Source of the DNA: Paratractidigestivibacter sp963630635
GTDB lineage: Bacteria; Actinomycetota; Coriobacteriia; Coriobacteriales; Atopobiaceae
Assembly: GCA_963630635.1 (NCBI GenBank)
Contig: CAVGOA010000010.1
Coordinates: 1 to 52,410, forward strand
DNA: 52,410 nucleotides
Reading direction: 5' to 3'
In this document: in pieces, positions 43,105 to 52,333 of the stretch
Layout of the letters: every line of letters begins with the position of its first letter
Position numbering within the stretch: position 1 is the first letter of the stretch
Notes under the pieces: model-generated
What the model was told of the DNA's origin: nothing
What the model saw: the letters and a program-made list of their open reading frames with translations, nothing else
Databases searched by the model: none
Position numbers and translations under genes: made by a program

Positions 43105-46062
43105 ATGACAATAGACCAGGTTTCTTACGACGAGGTGGATCCTTCCCTCCTCGAGGACCTTATGCTGCCCGCGACGCCCGAGTCTGTGAGGCAGAAGTAC
43201 TTCTCGCTGCCTAAATTGGCGGCCGAGCAGAACTTTGGCCTGCTAGAGGACGACGTGGTGGTGCTGGATACCGAGACCACGGGCCTCTCGTTCAAAGACT
43301 GCACCTTGATTGAGATCAGCGCCGCCCGCCTGCGCGGGCGCGAGATCGTGGACCGCTTTGAGACGTTTGTGCACCCTGGCTGCCCCATTCCGCCCGAGAT
43401 CACGCGTCTGACCTCGATCACCGACCTGGACGTGATGGATGCCCCCGACGCGCGGACGGCCGTAGCCGAGCTGGTGGAGTTTGTGGGCGGCTCGCCCGTG
43501 TTGGCTCACAACGCGACCTTTGACCGCACGTTTATCGAGGCCGTGCCTGGCGGCCACGAGGTAAGCGACATCTGGATCGACACCCTGGCTTTGTCGAGAA
43601 TCGCGCTGCCGCGGCTTTCTTCTCACCGCCTGCAGGACATGGCGCGCGCGTTTGGCTGTGCCTCGGTCACGCACCGTGCTTGCGACGATGTGGACGCGCT
43701 GTGCGGGATGTGGCGCGTGATCTTGTGCGCGCTGTCGCAGATGCCGGCGGGCCTGATGGGCTACTTTGCCGATATGCACCCCGAGGTTGACTGGCCGTTT
43801 AGGCCGGTCTTCTCGCAGCTGGCGCTGGGGGATGCGGGCGAGTACTTTCACCTTAAGACGGCTCGCGCCGAGCTGCTGCGAGAGGACACGCGCCGTGCCA
43901 AGGAGGACGCGGCCGAAGAGGGCAAGCGGCTGTTTGACGTGGACCTTCATGCCGTTGACCAGGCGTTTGCCCCCGGTGGCACGGTGTCTTGCATGTACGA
44001 GAAGGCCGAGGAGCGCCCCGAGCAGGTGGCGATGGCGCGCGAGATCGCGACGGCGCTTAACACGTCGACCCACCGCTCGATTGAGGCGGGCACGGGCGTG
44101 GGCAAGTCGATTGCCTACCTGCTGCCCGAGGTTCTGTATGCCCAGCGCAACAACGTGACGGTGGGCGTGGCGACCAAAACCAACGCGCTGACCGACCAGC
44201 TGGTGAGCCACGAGCTGCCGGCCTTGGCCGCGGCGCTGCCCGGCGGCATGACCTTCCATGCGCTGAAGGGCTACGACCACTACCCCTGCTTCCTGCGGAT
44301 GGATCGCGCCGTGAAGGCCGACCTGCCGGTCGAGGAGGCAAAGGTCGACGGGCGCAGCGAGAACGCGGTGAGCTGCGACATGCTGACGGCTCTGGCCGTG
44401 TGCTACGCGTTTGCCTGCCAGTCGCCCGACGGCGACCTGGATGCGCTGGGGATTCGCTGGCGCTACGTGCCGCGCAAGATGCTAACGATCAGCTCGGGCG
44501 ATTGCTTGAAGAACCGCTGCCCGTACTTCCCGCGCGAGTGCCTGCTGCACGGGGCGCGCCGCCGCGCCGCCGCGTCCGACGTGGTGGTGACCAACCACTC
44601 GCTGCTGCTGCGCAACGTGGCGGCCGAGGGGCGCATCCTGCCGCCTGTGCGTCATTGGGTGGTCGACGAGGCCCACGGCTTTGAGTCCGAGGCCCGCCGC
44701 CAGTGGGCCGTGGAGGTCTGCGCGGGAGAAGCGCGCTCGGCCTTCGAGGTACTGGGCGGGACCAAGACCGGCGCGCTGCATAACTTGATGGTTGGCGCGC
44801 TGAGCTTGGAGAACTCGACGTTGGTTACGGGTCTTCTCACCAAGGTCGCGGCCGAGGCGGCCACGGCATCGGTGCGGGTGGCCGATCTGTTTGTGGCCAT
44901 CCACGAGTTGGTGCCGCTGGCAAAGAGCGACGGCAGCTACGACGACTTGACCTTGTGGATTGACGCCGGGTTGCGCCAGAGCGACGAGTGGGGTGAGGTC
45001 GTGCGCGCCGGAGAGGCGGCGGCGCACGCGCTGGACGAGGTCACGCGCCACATGAAGGAGGCTCGCAAGGCCCTGGCCGAGGTGGCTCCGCAGATGGCGG
45101 GCGACCTGGGCGACGCGGGCCGGGCGCTGGACGAACTTCTCGCCGGCATCAAGCTGATCTGCGACGGCACCGACACCAACTACGTCTACTATGCCCAGCT
45201 CACGCGGGCCAAGCGCCGCCTTGCGACCGAAAAGTTGGTGGCCGAGAAGATCGACATTGGCGCCGACCTGGCCAAGGACTGGCTGCCCGAGATGGAGAGC
45301 GTGGTCTTTACGTCGGCGACCATTGCGGTGGGCGACAACTTCGATCACTTTAACCAGTCGGTGGGGCTTGCCGCGCTGGACTCGCGCGACCACAAGGACC
45401 TGCGGCTTTCTTCGAGTTTTGACTACGAGCGGCAGATGTCGGTCGTGCTGGCGCGCGACATGCCCGCGCCTAACGACCGCGCGTACCTGCCGGCGCTGGA
45501 GGATTTGCTGTACGACGTGCATGTGGCGATGGGTGGCTCGGTGCTGACGCTGTTCACCAACCGCCGCGACATGGAGCGCGTGGCGCAGGCGTTGAAGCCG
45601 CGCCTGGCCGCCGCCGGGCTTGATTTGGCCTATCAAGAGCGGGGTACTTCTCCGCGCCGACTTCGCGAACGATTTAACGCCGAGAAGAACCTCTCGCTGA
45701 TGGCGTTGAAGTCGTTTTGGGAGGGCTTTGACGCCGCCGGCGACACGCTGCGCTGCGTCGTGATTCCCAAGCTGCCGTTTGCCAACCCCAACGAGCCGCT
45801 GGTCAAGGAGCGTGAGCAGCGAGAGGAGCGCGCGTGGTGGCACTACTCGCTGCCCGAGGCGGTTATCGAGGTCAAACAGGCCGCGGGGCGCTTGATCCGC
45901 ACGTCGAGCGACACGGGCGTGCTGGTGCTGGCCGACTCGCGCCTGGCGACCAAGAGCTACGGCAAGCTGTTCATGAAATCGCTGCCCAACCAGAACGCGA
46001 CGATGCTCGAGAGCGCCAATGTGGGGCGGTACATCAAGATGTGGCGGGCCTCACACGAATAG
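43105..46062 (+). CDS. DinG-type helicase with N-terminal DnaQ-like 3'-5' exonuclease domain
   Basis: The 985-residue product joins two enzymes. Residues 45-215 are a DnaQ/DEDD exonuclease: VVLDTETTGLSF (Exo I), LAHNATFDRTFIEA (Exo II) and HRACDDVDALCG (Exo III). From about 290 an XPD/DinG superfamily-2 helicase follows: Walker A EAGTGVGKSIAYLLP, a Cys group that may hold an Fe-S cluster (YPC; later GDCLKNRCPYFPREC), DEAH box VVDEAHGFE, and motif VI QAAGRLIRTSSDTG near the C-terminus. DnaQ-DinG fusions are known in Firmicutes. It follows ddl after five bases and is probably co-transcribed. Confidence 0.92.
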   Translation: MTIDQVSYDEVDPSLLEDLMLPATPESVRQKYFSLPKLAAEQNFGLLEDDVVVLDTETTGLSFKDCTLIEISAARLRGREIVDRFETFVHPGCPIPPEITRLTSITDLDVMDAPDARTAVAELVEFVGGSPVLAHNATFDRTFIEAVPGGHEVSDIWIDTLALSRIALPRLSSHRLQDMARAFGCASVTHRACDDVDALCGMWRVILCALSQMPAGLMGYFADMHPEVDWPFRPVFSQLALGDAGEYFHLKTARAELLREDTRRAKEDAAEEGKRLFDVDLHAVDQAFAPGGTVSCMYEKAEERPEQVAMAREIATALNTSTHRSIEAGTGVGKSIAYLLPEVLYAQRNNVTVGVATKTNALTDQLVSHELPALAAALPGGMTFHALKGYDHYPCFLRMDRAVKADLPVEEAKVDGRSENAVSCDMLTALAVCYAFACQSPDGDLDALGIRWRYVPRKMLTISSGDCLKNRCPYFPRECLLHGARRRAAASDVVVTNHSLLLRNVAAEGRILPPVRHWVVDEAHGFESEARRQWAVEVCAGEARSAFEVLGGTKTGALHNLMVGALSLENSTLVTGLLTKVAAEAATASVRVADLFVAIHELVPLAKSDGSYDDLTLWIDAGLRQSDEWGEVVRAGEAAAHALDEVTRHMKEARKALAEVAPQMAGDLGDAGRALDELLAGIKLICDGTDTNYVYYAQLTRAKRRLATEKLVAEKIDIGADLAKDWLPEMESVVFTSATIAVGDNFDHFNQSVGLAALDSRDHKDLRLSSSFDYERQMSVVLARDMPAPNDRAYLPALEDLLYDVHVAMGGSVLTLFTNRRDMERVAQALKPRLAAAGLDLAYQERGTSPRRLRERFNAEKNLSLMALKSFWEGFDAAGDTLRCVVIPKLPFANPNEPLVKEREQREERAWWHYSLPEAVIEVKQAAGRLIRTSSDTGVLVLADSRLATKSYGKLFMKSLPNQNATMLESANVGRYIKMWRASHE

Positions 46063-46133
46063 GGGCCCGGTGCGGCGCGGGTGGCCCGTGGTGGCCCCGG
46101 GGCGCCGTTGGCCCCGCCGCTGCTCGCGGGCGC

Positions 46134-47087
46134 TTAGCTGTCGAGCTGGGCCTGGGCGTACTCGCGGGCAAGCTGGTTGACCTGCGGGTTGTTGGTCGTG
46201 ACGGCTCCTCCGCACGCGGCCACCTGGCGCGGCAGCCAGGTGCTGTTCTCAAGGTAGGGAATCTGCGCTGTGCCAGAACCGTCCTCGTTTTGGGTTAAAA
46301 ACTCGAGGTCGGGCCACCACAGGTAGTTCTCAAGGAAGCGAACGTCGGTATACGCAAGCTGGACCATCGCCTGTGCGCGGTCCTTCTCGCCCGCCGGCAA
46401 GACACGCGCTGCCGTTTGCGGGATGTCCTCGATCGCCAGCTGCTCCATGCGGTCAACCTTGAACTGCCGCGTGTCGCTGCGCGCCAGGTCATAGGTGTTG
46501 ACGTACCAAAAACCCTCTTTGAACTCCAGTGACTGCGGCACAACCAGGCGCTCGCTCGTGCCTTGCTCGCGAACCTTGGTGTACAGAAAGCGCAAGGCCT
46601 TCTTCCCAGCGATCGCCGCCGAGCAGGTCTGAACATGCTCGGGGATGCAGACGGCCTTCTCGCCACCCAAAACGCGCCGCACGTCTGACCTGCCGATCTT
46701 GGCATCCGCAGACAGCAGCGACGAGTCAAGGCGCGCTCGCAACGGGTCGTCCTTAGGCACGCCCAGCTTTTCGAGCGCGGCGAGAAGGGCGGTCGTCTCG
46801 GCGGCACTCAGGCGCAGGCTGTAGCCGCGCGAACCCGTCGTGGCGTTAGCAAGCACGAGGTTCTTCTCGTCGTCATCGGCATAGAGGGGAACGATGTAGT
46901 TCTCGGTGTTGGTCGAGCTCAAAAGGTAGAGGAGCTTCTGGGCGTGGGCTTCGTCGCAGTCAAGTCGCTCGGCGATTGCCTCGGCGTCGATGCTGTCGCC
47001 CTCGTCGTCCAATGTGGCGAGAAGGGCGATGAGCTCGCGGGCCTCATTGAGGCCGCCCGCGCGCCCCTTCTTGCTTGCCTTAGCCAT
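46134..47087 (-). CDS. WYL-domain regulator, PafC-like
   Basis: The 317-residue product begins with a winged-helix-like segment (LNEARELIALLATLDDEGDS, then AEAIAERLDCDEAHAQKLLYLLS). A WYL domain (about 150-235) has ALRFLYTKVREQGTSERLVVPQSLEFKEGFWYVNTYDLA, shown here as a continuous region, followed by a WCX-type C-terminus. In actinobacteria PafB and PafC form a heterodimer that activates DNA-damage genes independently of LexA. This gene overlaps its partner by eight bases, the same head-to-tail order. The assignment to PafC rests on pairing and domain order. It converges on the helicase gene with no clear terminator between. Confidence 0.82.
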   Translation of the reverse strand: MAKASKKGRAGGLNEARELIALLATLDDEGDSIDAEAIAERLDCDEAHAQKLLYLLSSTNTENYIVPLYADDDEKNLVLANATTGSRGYSLRLSAAETTALLAALEKLGVPKDDPLRARLDSSLLSADAKIGRSDVRRVLGGEKAVCIPEHVQTCSAAIAGKKALRFLYTKVREQGTSERLVVPQSLEFKEGFWYVNTYDLARSDTRQFKVDRMEQLAIEDIPQTAARVLPAGEKDRAQAMVQLAYTDVRFLENYLWWPDLEFLTQNEDGSGTAQIPYLENSTWLPRQVAACGGAVTTNNPQVNQLAREYAQAQLDS

Positions 47088-48075
47088 TGTTGATTGCCCC
47101 CTTAAGAAGCTTCTCCCAGGTCTCTACCAGCTCTTTTGGCGCCAGCGGCTTGATTGCCCACGCAATGGCGCAACTGGCGGCGGCGGTGGGGTCGCTCATG
47201 TCGACGGTCCATTCAAAGCCGCCGTCCACAAGTTCCCAGCTGCCTTTATTGTTGGCGTTGGCGCGCATCTCGTGGTCTTGGAACGCCGGCACAAAGAAGC
47301 GAGCCAGCGCCACGGTTGGGCCAATCTGGAAAGCCAGACACTCGTGGGCGGCAACGTCAAAATCATCCGGTACTTGGTAGGAGAGCTTGGCGACCTTCTT
47401 GGCCTCTTTGATGCGGCTTAGCTTGTAGGTCATGATGTCGCTAACGCCGGCGCGGCCCTCGCCTGCTTCGCTGTCCTGCATGATCGCCGCGGCCATGTAC
47501 GCAGCTCTTCTCATCGTATAAAAGCCGTACGGGGCAAGGATGCGGGTAGAAGTGATGCCCTTGGAATTTGTGTAGGTCACCTTGGCGGGGTGGCGCGTCT
47601 CAAGGCAATCGCGCAGGGTTTCGGACACGCGCGTCGCCGTGGCCGCAGACCCCTTGACGACCTTCTCGATGTTGCTAAATTGCTGGTCAATCTTGGTAAG
47701 GGCAAACCTCAGCTCGTTGGAGTAGAGAAAGCCCGGGTCGTTGACAAGGGGCTGGCACACAAGGTTAAGGACAACGGCCTCTTCGGGGCTTAGGGCCGCG
47801 CCGCCCTTTAGGCTGGCCTCGGCGTCGATTGTCCAGGAGGCCTCGCCGCCCGCGGCTTTTGACTTGACGAACTTGAACCCCATGGACTCCAGGTCTTCTC
47901 GGTCGCGTGAAAAGGTCCTGGTGAAGGTGTCGACAAGGAGCTCGGGATAAAGTTCTTTCTTAATTTCTGACGAGGTCAGGGGCGTTTTGGAATTCGCGAG
48001 TATCAGCGAGAGCGTGGCGAGTCGGCGGGCCTTCTCGTCGTCTTTGGTGATTTTTATCTCGTCAAAATCGCCCAT
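47080..48075 (-). CDS. WYL-domain regulator, PafB-like
   Basis: The 331-residue product has an N-terminal winged helix (KARRLATLSLILANSKTPLTSSEI; then LVDTFTRTFSRDREDLESMGF) and a WYL domain around 165-250 (ETRHPAKVTYTNSKGITSTRILAPYGFYTMRRAAYMAAA, described as one region). The ATG at 48075 is favoured by AAAAGGA upstream; an in-frame ATG at 48096 lacks a ribosome site. With the overlapping downstream gene it forms the pair expected for PafBC. Absence of pafA/prc proteasome genes nearby is usual outside classic actinobacteria. The adjacent helicase-nuclease gene is the kind of repair gene such a pair could control, but no PafBC-type promoter was recognised. Confidence 0.82.
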   Translation of the reverse strand: MGDFDEIKITKDDEKARRLATLSLILANSKTPLTSSEIKKELYPELLVDTFTRTFSRDREDLESMGFKFVKSKAAGGEASWTIDAEASLKGGAALSPEEAVVLNLVCQPLVNDPGFLYSNELRFALTKIDQQFSNIEKVVKGSAATATRVSETLRDCLETRHPAKVTYTNSKGITSTRILAPYGFYTMRRAAYMAAAIMQDSEAGEGRAGVSDIMTYKLSRIKEAKKVAKLSYQVPDDFDVAAHECLAFQIGPTVALARFFVPAFQDHEMRANANNKGSWELVDGGFEWTVDMSDPTAAASCAIAWAIKPLAPKELVETWEKLLKGAINNG

Positions 48076-48117
48076 GATATCAATCCTTTTGGACATTAAT
48101 TTGTGCCGTCTGTCACT

Positions 48118-48146
48118 TTTGTACCGCCGTATCTGCGTTAATTCAA
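48118..48146 (-). promoter_or_regulatory. Promoter of the WYL regulator pair
   Basis: TTGAAT (48146-48141), 17 bases, TACAAA (48123-48118) on the minus strand; start expected near 48111. Confidence 0.55.
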
Positions 48147-48236
48147 CGAAAAACGATTGTTAGACGTATACTCTTTTGATTGTATGTAAATGAAACACCA
48201 ACGTCTCTAAGACCTACCAAAAAGGACGTACGGCAT

Positions 48237-50696
48237 ATGGCCATGACACACGACTATATGGACTATCTGGACGAGCAGGTCAGCATCGCTCCTGCAGGTA
48301 GCCAAGAAGAACTCCAGGCGGCCGAGACCATCGCCAACATGATGCGCGAGCACGGCTGCGAGCCCTATATCGAGGAGTTCGACGCCCGTAAGTTCGCAAA
48401 CCTGATTCCCGCCGCGCTGCTGATCCTCATCTTCCTGGGGATTTTCTTGGCGGGCATTGGCTCTGTATTGCTTACCGCCATCGGGTTTTTCCTGGTAGCC
48501 GTGCCTACGGCCCTGTTTGTCCTTAAGTTCTTGGGCACCGACGTTATCTCGGATCTGGGCCCTGCCGCGCGTAGCCAGAACGTCATCGCGTTTCACAAGG
48601 GCTGCGGCGAGAAGGTCCAGAAGGGCACCCGACCCATCGTGGTTGTTGCCCACTACGACTCCCCGCACGAGAACCCGCTTTACAGCACGCCGGTGGCCCA
48701 GTACCTGCCGATGCTGTGGAAGGCAAGCCGCTACTGCGTCGTGGGTGTGGCCGTTTGCGCCCTGTTCCAGATCCTGGGCTTCTTGCCCGAGGCCTTCCGC
48801 CGCTTCGTGTGGATCATTGGCATCCTGGGCTCGCTGCCCCTGTTGCTTCTTGGCGTGAGTAGCTTCCTTGAGCACTTCTCGCCGTGCACGCTGGGTTCCA
48901 ACGACAACAAGTCTGGCGTGGCCGCCATGCTGGGCGTGCTTGAGAACGTTATGCCTTCTGGCAAGCAGACCGCCTATCAGGTTGAGGTTTCTCGCGCCGA
49001 GCAGCGCGCCGCTGCCGAGAGGGAGGCCGCAGCACGTGCCGCCGCCGAGCAGGCCGCTGCTGCCGAGGCCGCCGCTGCCGCCGCGCAGGCTGCCGCCGAG
49101 GCTCAGGCCGCCGCAGCTGCCGCTGCAGCTGCTCGCGCCGCCGCCAGGGTCGAGATCTTGGGCGTGCGCCACGGCGAGGAAACCCTGCGTTCACTGGGCA
49201 TGCTGCCTGCGGACTGCGAGATCGTTTACGACCTGGAGCAGTACGTTGAGCCGGCGCCTGTAGTTGAGGTTGCCACGGCTCCCGTGGTCGAGGCCGTCCC
49301 GCCCACGGTTGAGGCCGCTCCGGTTGAGCCGGTTGAGGTCGCGGCGCCCGTGGCCGAGCCGGCCTACGCCGAGCCGGTTGCTTACGTCGCCGAGCAGCCT
49401 GTCGCCCCGGCCCAGACCACCGCGCCGTTCGCGCAGGTTGCCGAGCCCGAGGCTGCGACCACCATGGAGACCGCTCCCGTCGAGGTGGCCCCCGCGGCTG
49501 CCCCTGCGTCCGACGCCGACGTCGCTGCCGCGCAGACTGGCAATCTCAACTTCGCGCCCCTCTCGGCCGACGTCGACCAGGCCTCTGCATGGCAGGCCGC
49601 CGGCGATGCATCTGGCCTTAACGCCGAGGTCAACACCGACGACATCGAGTCCACCCAGCCGGTGGGCGTTAGCTCCGCACCCAAGCCCGCGGCTCCCGAG
49701 GACCCCACCTGGGGCCAGAGTGAGTTCGAGCCCAAGATGTCCAGCGTCGCCCGTCGCGCTTCTTTGTTCGACCTGCCCGACATGAACGGCGCGGCCAAGG
49801 ACCCCTTCGAGTCCACCAACCCGCAGGGCCAGGCCGTCGTTCCACCCGTACCCGCCGTCCAGGTGCCGCCCACGGTTCCGGCGCCCACGCCCGTCTCGGC
49901 GCCTGCTCCTGCGCAGGCAGATGTGCCCGTCATGCAGGCCGATGACGATGCCTACTCGGATTTCTTCTTCGAGCCCGAGGGCGAGAGCAAGACCTCCGAG
50001 ACCTTTAGCGCTTTCTTTGGCAAGGTCAAGGAGAAGTTCGCGGGCTTGTCGCGCAACAAGAGCGCGGCTGGCGACGGCGATGGCGCTGATGACGCCCCGT
50101 CCGGCGACGGCCCCGCCAACAGGCAGAGCCCCTGGCGCGGCGGCGCCACTACCCGCAGCGATCTGCGCGTCATCGAGGGCGGCGAGGCCCAGGCCGACGT
50201 CCCCACCCAGGAGGACCTGCGCGAGGCCGTTCTGTCCATGAACGACGACGATCTTCTCGCCCACGACATCTGGTTTGTGGCCCTGGGCGCCAGCGGCCTG
50301 GACCACGCGGGCATGCGCGCCTTCATCAACAAACACCGCAAGGACTGCCGCGGATGCTTTGTCATCAACCTTGACTCGGTGGGCGCGGGCGACCTCACGG
50401 TTTACTCCAACGAGGGTCTTCTCACCACTCGCCGCACCGACCGTCGCATGCTGCGTATGCTTACCAGTACCGCCGCCGACCTGCACATTGGCATCCAGAC
50501 GCGCGAGCACGACTGGGGCAAGACCGACGCCACGGTGTCGATGCTGCGCTCCATGAGGTCGGCCACGATCACGGGCCTGGACGCAAACGGCTTGAAGGCG
50601 CTGTCCCGCACCCAGGACGACGTACCCGAGAACGTCGATCCCGCGCAGGCCGCTCAGGTCGCCGAGCTTGTGACCGAGTTGATTCGCCGCGCGTAG
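48237..50696 (+). CDS. M28-like membrane protein with large Ala/Pro/Val-rich insertion; some metal ligands missing
   Basis: The 819-residue product has hydrophobic pairs at 55-97 and 163-210. Peptidase M28 motifs are present: AHYDSPHENP (H139, D141), GSNDNKSGVAAML (D223) and VINLDSVGAGDLTVYSNEG (D713). Between them lies an insertion of about 415 residues (245-660), first almost pure Ala/Glu coiled-coil, then Pro/Val/Ala-rich. The catalytic Glu pair expected in FVALGAEE-like position is GASG (684-687), and the final His of an SDH-type motif is TDA (763-765). So it may be an inactive relative or use other residues. The ATG at 48237 is preferred, with AAGGA ten bases upstream. Confidence 0.75.
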   Translation: MAMTHDYMDYLDEQVSIAPAGSQEELQAAETIANMMREHGCEPYIEEFDARKFANLIPAALLILIFLGIFLAGIGSVLLTAIGFFLVAVPTALFVLKFLGTDVISDLGPAARSQNVIAFHKGCGEKVQKGTRPIVVVAHYDSPHENPLYSTPVAQYLPMLWKASRYCVVGVAVCALFQILGFLPEAFRRFVWIIGILGSLPLLLLGVSSFLEHFSPCTLGSNDNKSGVAAMLGVLENVMPSGKQTAYQVEVSRAEQRAAAEREAAARAAAEQAAAAEAAAAAAQAAAEAQAAAAAAAAARAAARVEILGVRHGEETLRSLGMLPADCEIVYDLEQYVEPAPVVEVATAPVVEAVPPTVEAAPVEPVEVAAPVAEPAYAEPVAYVAEQPVAPAQTTAPFAQVAEPEAATTMETAPVEVAPAAAPASDADVAAAQTGNLNFAPLSADVDQASAWQAAGDASGLNAEVNTDDIESTQPVGVSSAPKPAAPEDPTWGQSEFEPKMSSVARRASLFDLPDMNGAAKDPFESTNPQGQAVVPPVPAVQVPPTVPAPTPVSAPAPAQADVPVMQADDDAYSDFFFEPEGESKTSETFSAFFGKVKEKFAGLSRNKSAAGDGDGADDAPSGDGPANRQSPWRGGATTRSDLRVIEGGEAQADVPTQEDLREAVLSMNDDDLLAHDIWFVALGASGLDHAGMRAFINKHRKDCRGCFVINLDSVGAGDLTVYSNEGLLTTRRTDRRMLRMLTSTAADLHIGIQTREHDWGKTDATVSMLRSMRSATITGLDANGLKALSRTQDDVPENVDPAQAAQVAELVTELIRRA

Positions 50697-50702
50697 AAGT
50701 GT

Positions 50703-50711
50703 GTTAGAATA
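50703..50711 (+). promoter_or_regulatory. Extended -10 promoter of tRNA-Gly
   Basis: TGTTAGAAT is a TGn extended -10 placed 11 bases before the tRNA and just after the M28-like stop. The same form TGTTAAGAT precedes tRNA-Lys at 52334-52342. Confidence 0.5.
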
Positions 50712-50722
50712 CAAACTCCTTG

Positions 50723-50796
50723 CGGGCATCGCCAAGTGGTAAGGCATCAGCTTCCCAAGCTGACATCCGCGGGTTCGAGTCCCGTTGCCCGCTCCA
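50723..50796 (+). tRNA. tRNA-Gly (anticodon CCC)
   Basis: Acceptor GCGGGCA/TGCCCGC, D arm GCCAAGTGGTAAGGC, anticodon loop TTCCCAA with stem CAGC/GCTG, T arm GGGTTCGAGTCCC, encoded CCA. It reads GGG. Confidence 0.95.
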
Positions 50797-50807
50797 GAAA
50801 TGCGCAG

Positions 50808-50838
50808 GCCGGCTCCTTTTGGGGCCGGCATTCTTTTT
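50808..50838 (+). terminator. Terminator of tRNA-Gly
   Basis: GGCCGGCTCC pairs with GGGGCCGGC across TTTT, followed by ATTCTTTTTT. Confidence 0.9.
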
Positions 50839-50852
50839 TAAACTTTGCAATC

Positions 50853-50920
50853 TTCCCCCAACTGGAACGTAATTTCACAAAATCCCAGTTGGCGCGTGAT
50901 GGGTATGTCGGTTGGGGGAA
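50853..50920 (+). promoter_or_regulatory. Leader with two mutually exclusive pairings upstream of the M29 peptidase gene
   Basis: CCAACTGG (50858-50865) can pair with CCAGTTGG (50885-50892). The overlapping TTCCCCCAAC (50853-50862) can instead pair with GTTGGGGGAA (50911-50920). The two cannot coexist. This could be a switching leader or a set of operator half-sites; no T-run follows. Confidence 0.4.
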
Positions 50921-51044
50921 ACTGCCCTTATATCGCCGGGGCCATACGGGTATGTTAGAGGGGGTTACAGCGGCGCCGTAGCCGCCGCCGACCCAAATCC
51001 AACCGACTAACGCCATGACTCCAACTAAGGAAGCGAGAAGAACT

Positions 51045-52325
51045 ATGGCTTATATCCCTATGACCGATGAAGAGTGCCGCATTGCCACCGAGGGCCTCTC
51101 TGACCAGCTGGACCTCTACGCAGACCTGCTGGTTAAGAAGGGCGCGGCCTTGAAGCCGGGGCAAGAGCTGGTGGTCCAGGCTCCCGTCGAGCGCGCTGAC
51201 TTTGCCCGCAAGGTCGTGGCGGCGGCCTATGCCGCCGGCGCCGGCCACGTGACCGTTATCTGGGCAGACGACGAGGTTACCCGCCTGACTTACGAAAACG
51301 TCGACCTGGCGTATTTCGAGCACACCCCCTCATGGAAGATCGAGCAGCTCAACTCGCTGGCCGAGGCCGGTGCGTCCTTCCTCTTCCTTGAGGGCAGCGA
51401 CCCTAACGCGCTTAAGAACATCGACCCTGCCAAGCCCGCCGCCGCGTCTAAGGCCAGAAACACCGAGTGCACCTCGTTTAGGAACGGCATGGACTTTGGC
51501 AAGAACGTCTGGTGCATCGCCGGCGTACCCGTTGCGGCCTGGGCCCGCGAGGTTTTTCCGCAGGCCAGCGAGGCCGAGGCGGTCTATCGCCTGTGGAACC
51601 TGATTCTCGAGGTGGCCCGCGCCGACTCGGACGACCCCAAGAGCGCCTGGGAGACCCACAACGCGTCGTTTGAGAAGTCCAAGCGCTTCCTTAACAGTCA
51701 CCACTTTGACGCCTTGCGCTACCAGTCCGCAAACGGCACCGATTTCACCGTGGGCATGAACCCTGCCCACCTGTGGGACGGCGGCGCAGGCAAGACCCAG
51801 GACGGCACGGCGTTCTTCCCCAACATCCCCACCGAGGAGGTCTTCACCAGCCCCGACCGCAACCGCGCAGACGGCATTGTCTACTCGGCGTTGCCGCTGG
51901 TCCACGCCGGCCAGGTGGTCCGTGACTTCTGGATCCGCTTTGAGGGCGGCCGCGTGGTGGACTTTGGCGCCGAGCAGGGCACCGAGGTTCTCCGCCATAT
52001 CATCGAGACCGACGAAGGTGCCCGTCACCTGGGCGAATGCGCGCTGGTCTCTAAGAATACCCCCATCCGCCAGTCCAAGACCCTGTTCTTCGACACCCTC
52101 TACGACGAGAACGCCAGCTGTCACCTGGCCCTGGGCATGGGCTTTCCCGAGTGCCTGGAAGGCGGCCTGGACATGGAGAAGGACGAGCTTCTTGCCAACG
52201 GAATCAACCAATCGGCCACCCACGTGGACTTCATGATTGGCTCCGACGACCTCAATATCTGGGGTTTGGACGCCCAGGGCAACGAGACGCCGATTTTTGT
52301 CAACGGCCAGTGGGTGTGGGAATAG
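51045..52325 (+). CDS. M29-family aminopeptidase (AmpS/PepS type)
   Basis: M29 peptidases are cytoplasmic two-metal aminopeptidases. The 426-residue product has the family length and ligand pattern: the Glu of NIPTEEVFTSPD, the Glu in LGECALVS, the His of ENASCHLALG, and the His-Asp pair of SATHVDFMIG near the C-terminus. The N-terminal domain (LVKKGAALKPGQELVVQAPVER) is typical. The start is placed at ATG 51045, after GAGAAG; an in-frame ATG at 51015 would add ten residues. It stands alone behind an unusual leader. Confidence 0.9.
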   Translation: MAYIPMTDEECRIATEGLSDQLDLYADLLVKKGAALKPGQELVVQAPVERADFARKVVAAAYAAGAGHVTVIWADDEVTRLTYENVDLAYFEHTPSWKIEQLNSLAEAGASFLFLEGSDPNALKNIDPAKPAAASKARNTECTSFRNGMDFGKNVWCIAGVPVAAWAREVFPQASEAEAVYRLWNLILEVARADSDDPKSAWETHNASFEKSKRFLNSHHFDALRYQSANGTDFTVGMNPAHLWDGGAGKTQDGTAFFPNIPTEEVFTSPDRNRADGIVYSALPLVHAGQVVRDFWIRFEGGRVVDFGAEQGTEVLRHIIETDEGARHLGECALVSKNTPIRQSKTLFFDTLYDENASCHLALGMGFPECLEGGLDMEKDELLANGINQSATHVDFMIGSDDLNIWGLDAQGNETPIFVNGQWVWE

Positions 52326-52333
52326 GCCGCATG

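Noticed and set aside
48097..48236. A PafBC-type promoter in the divergent gap upstream of the WYL pair
   Set aside because: TTGTTAGAC near 48155 recalls the motif, but the following -10 spacing does not fit, so no call was made.
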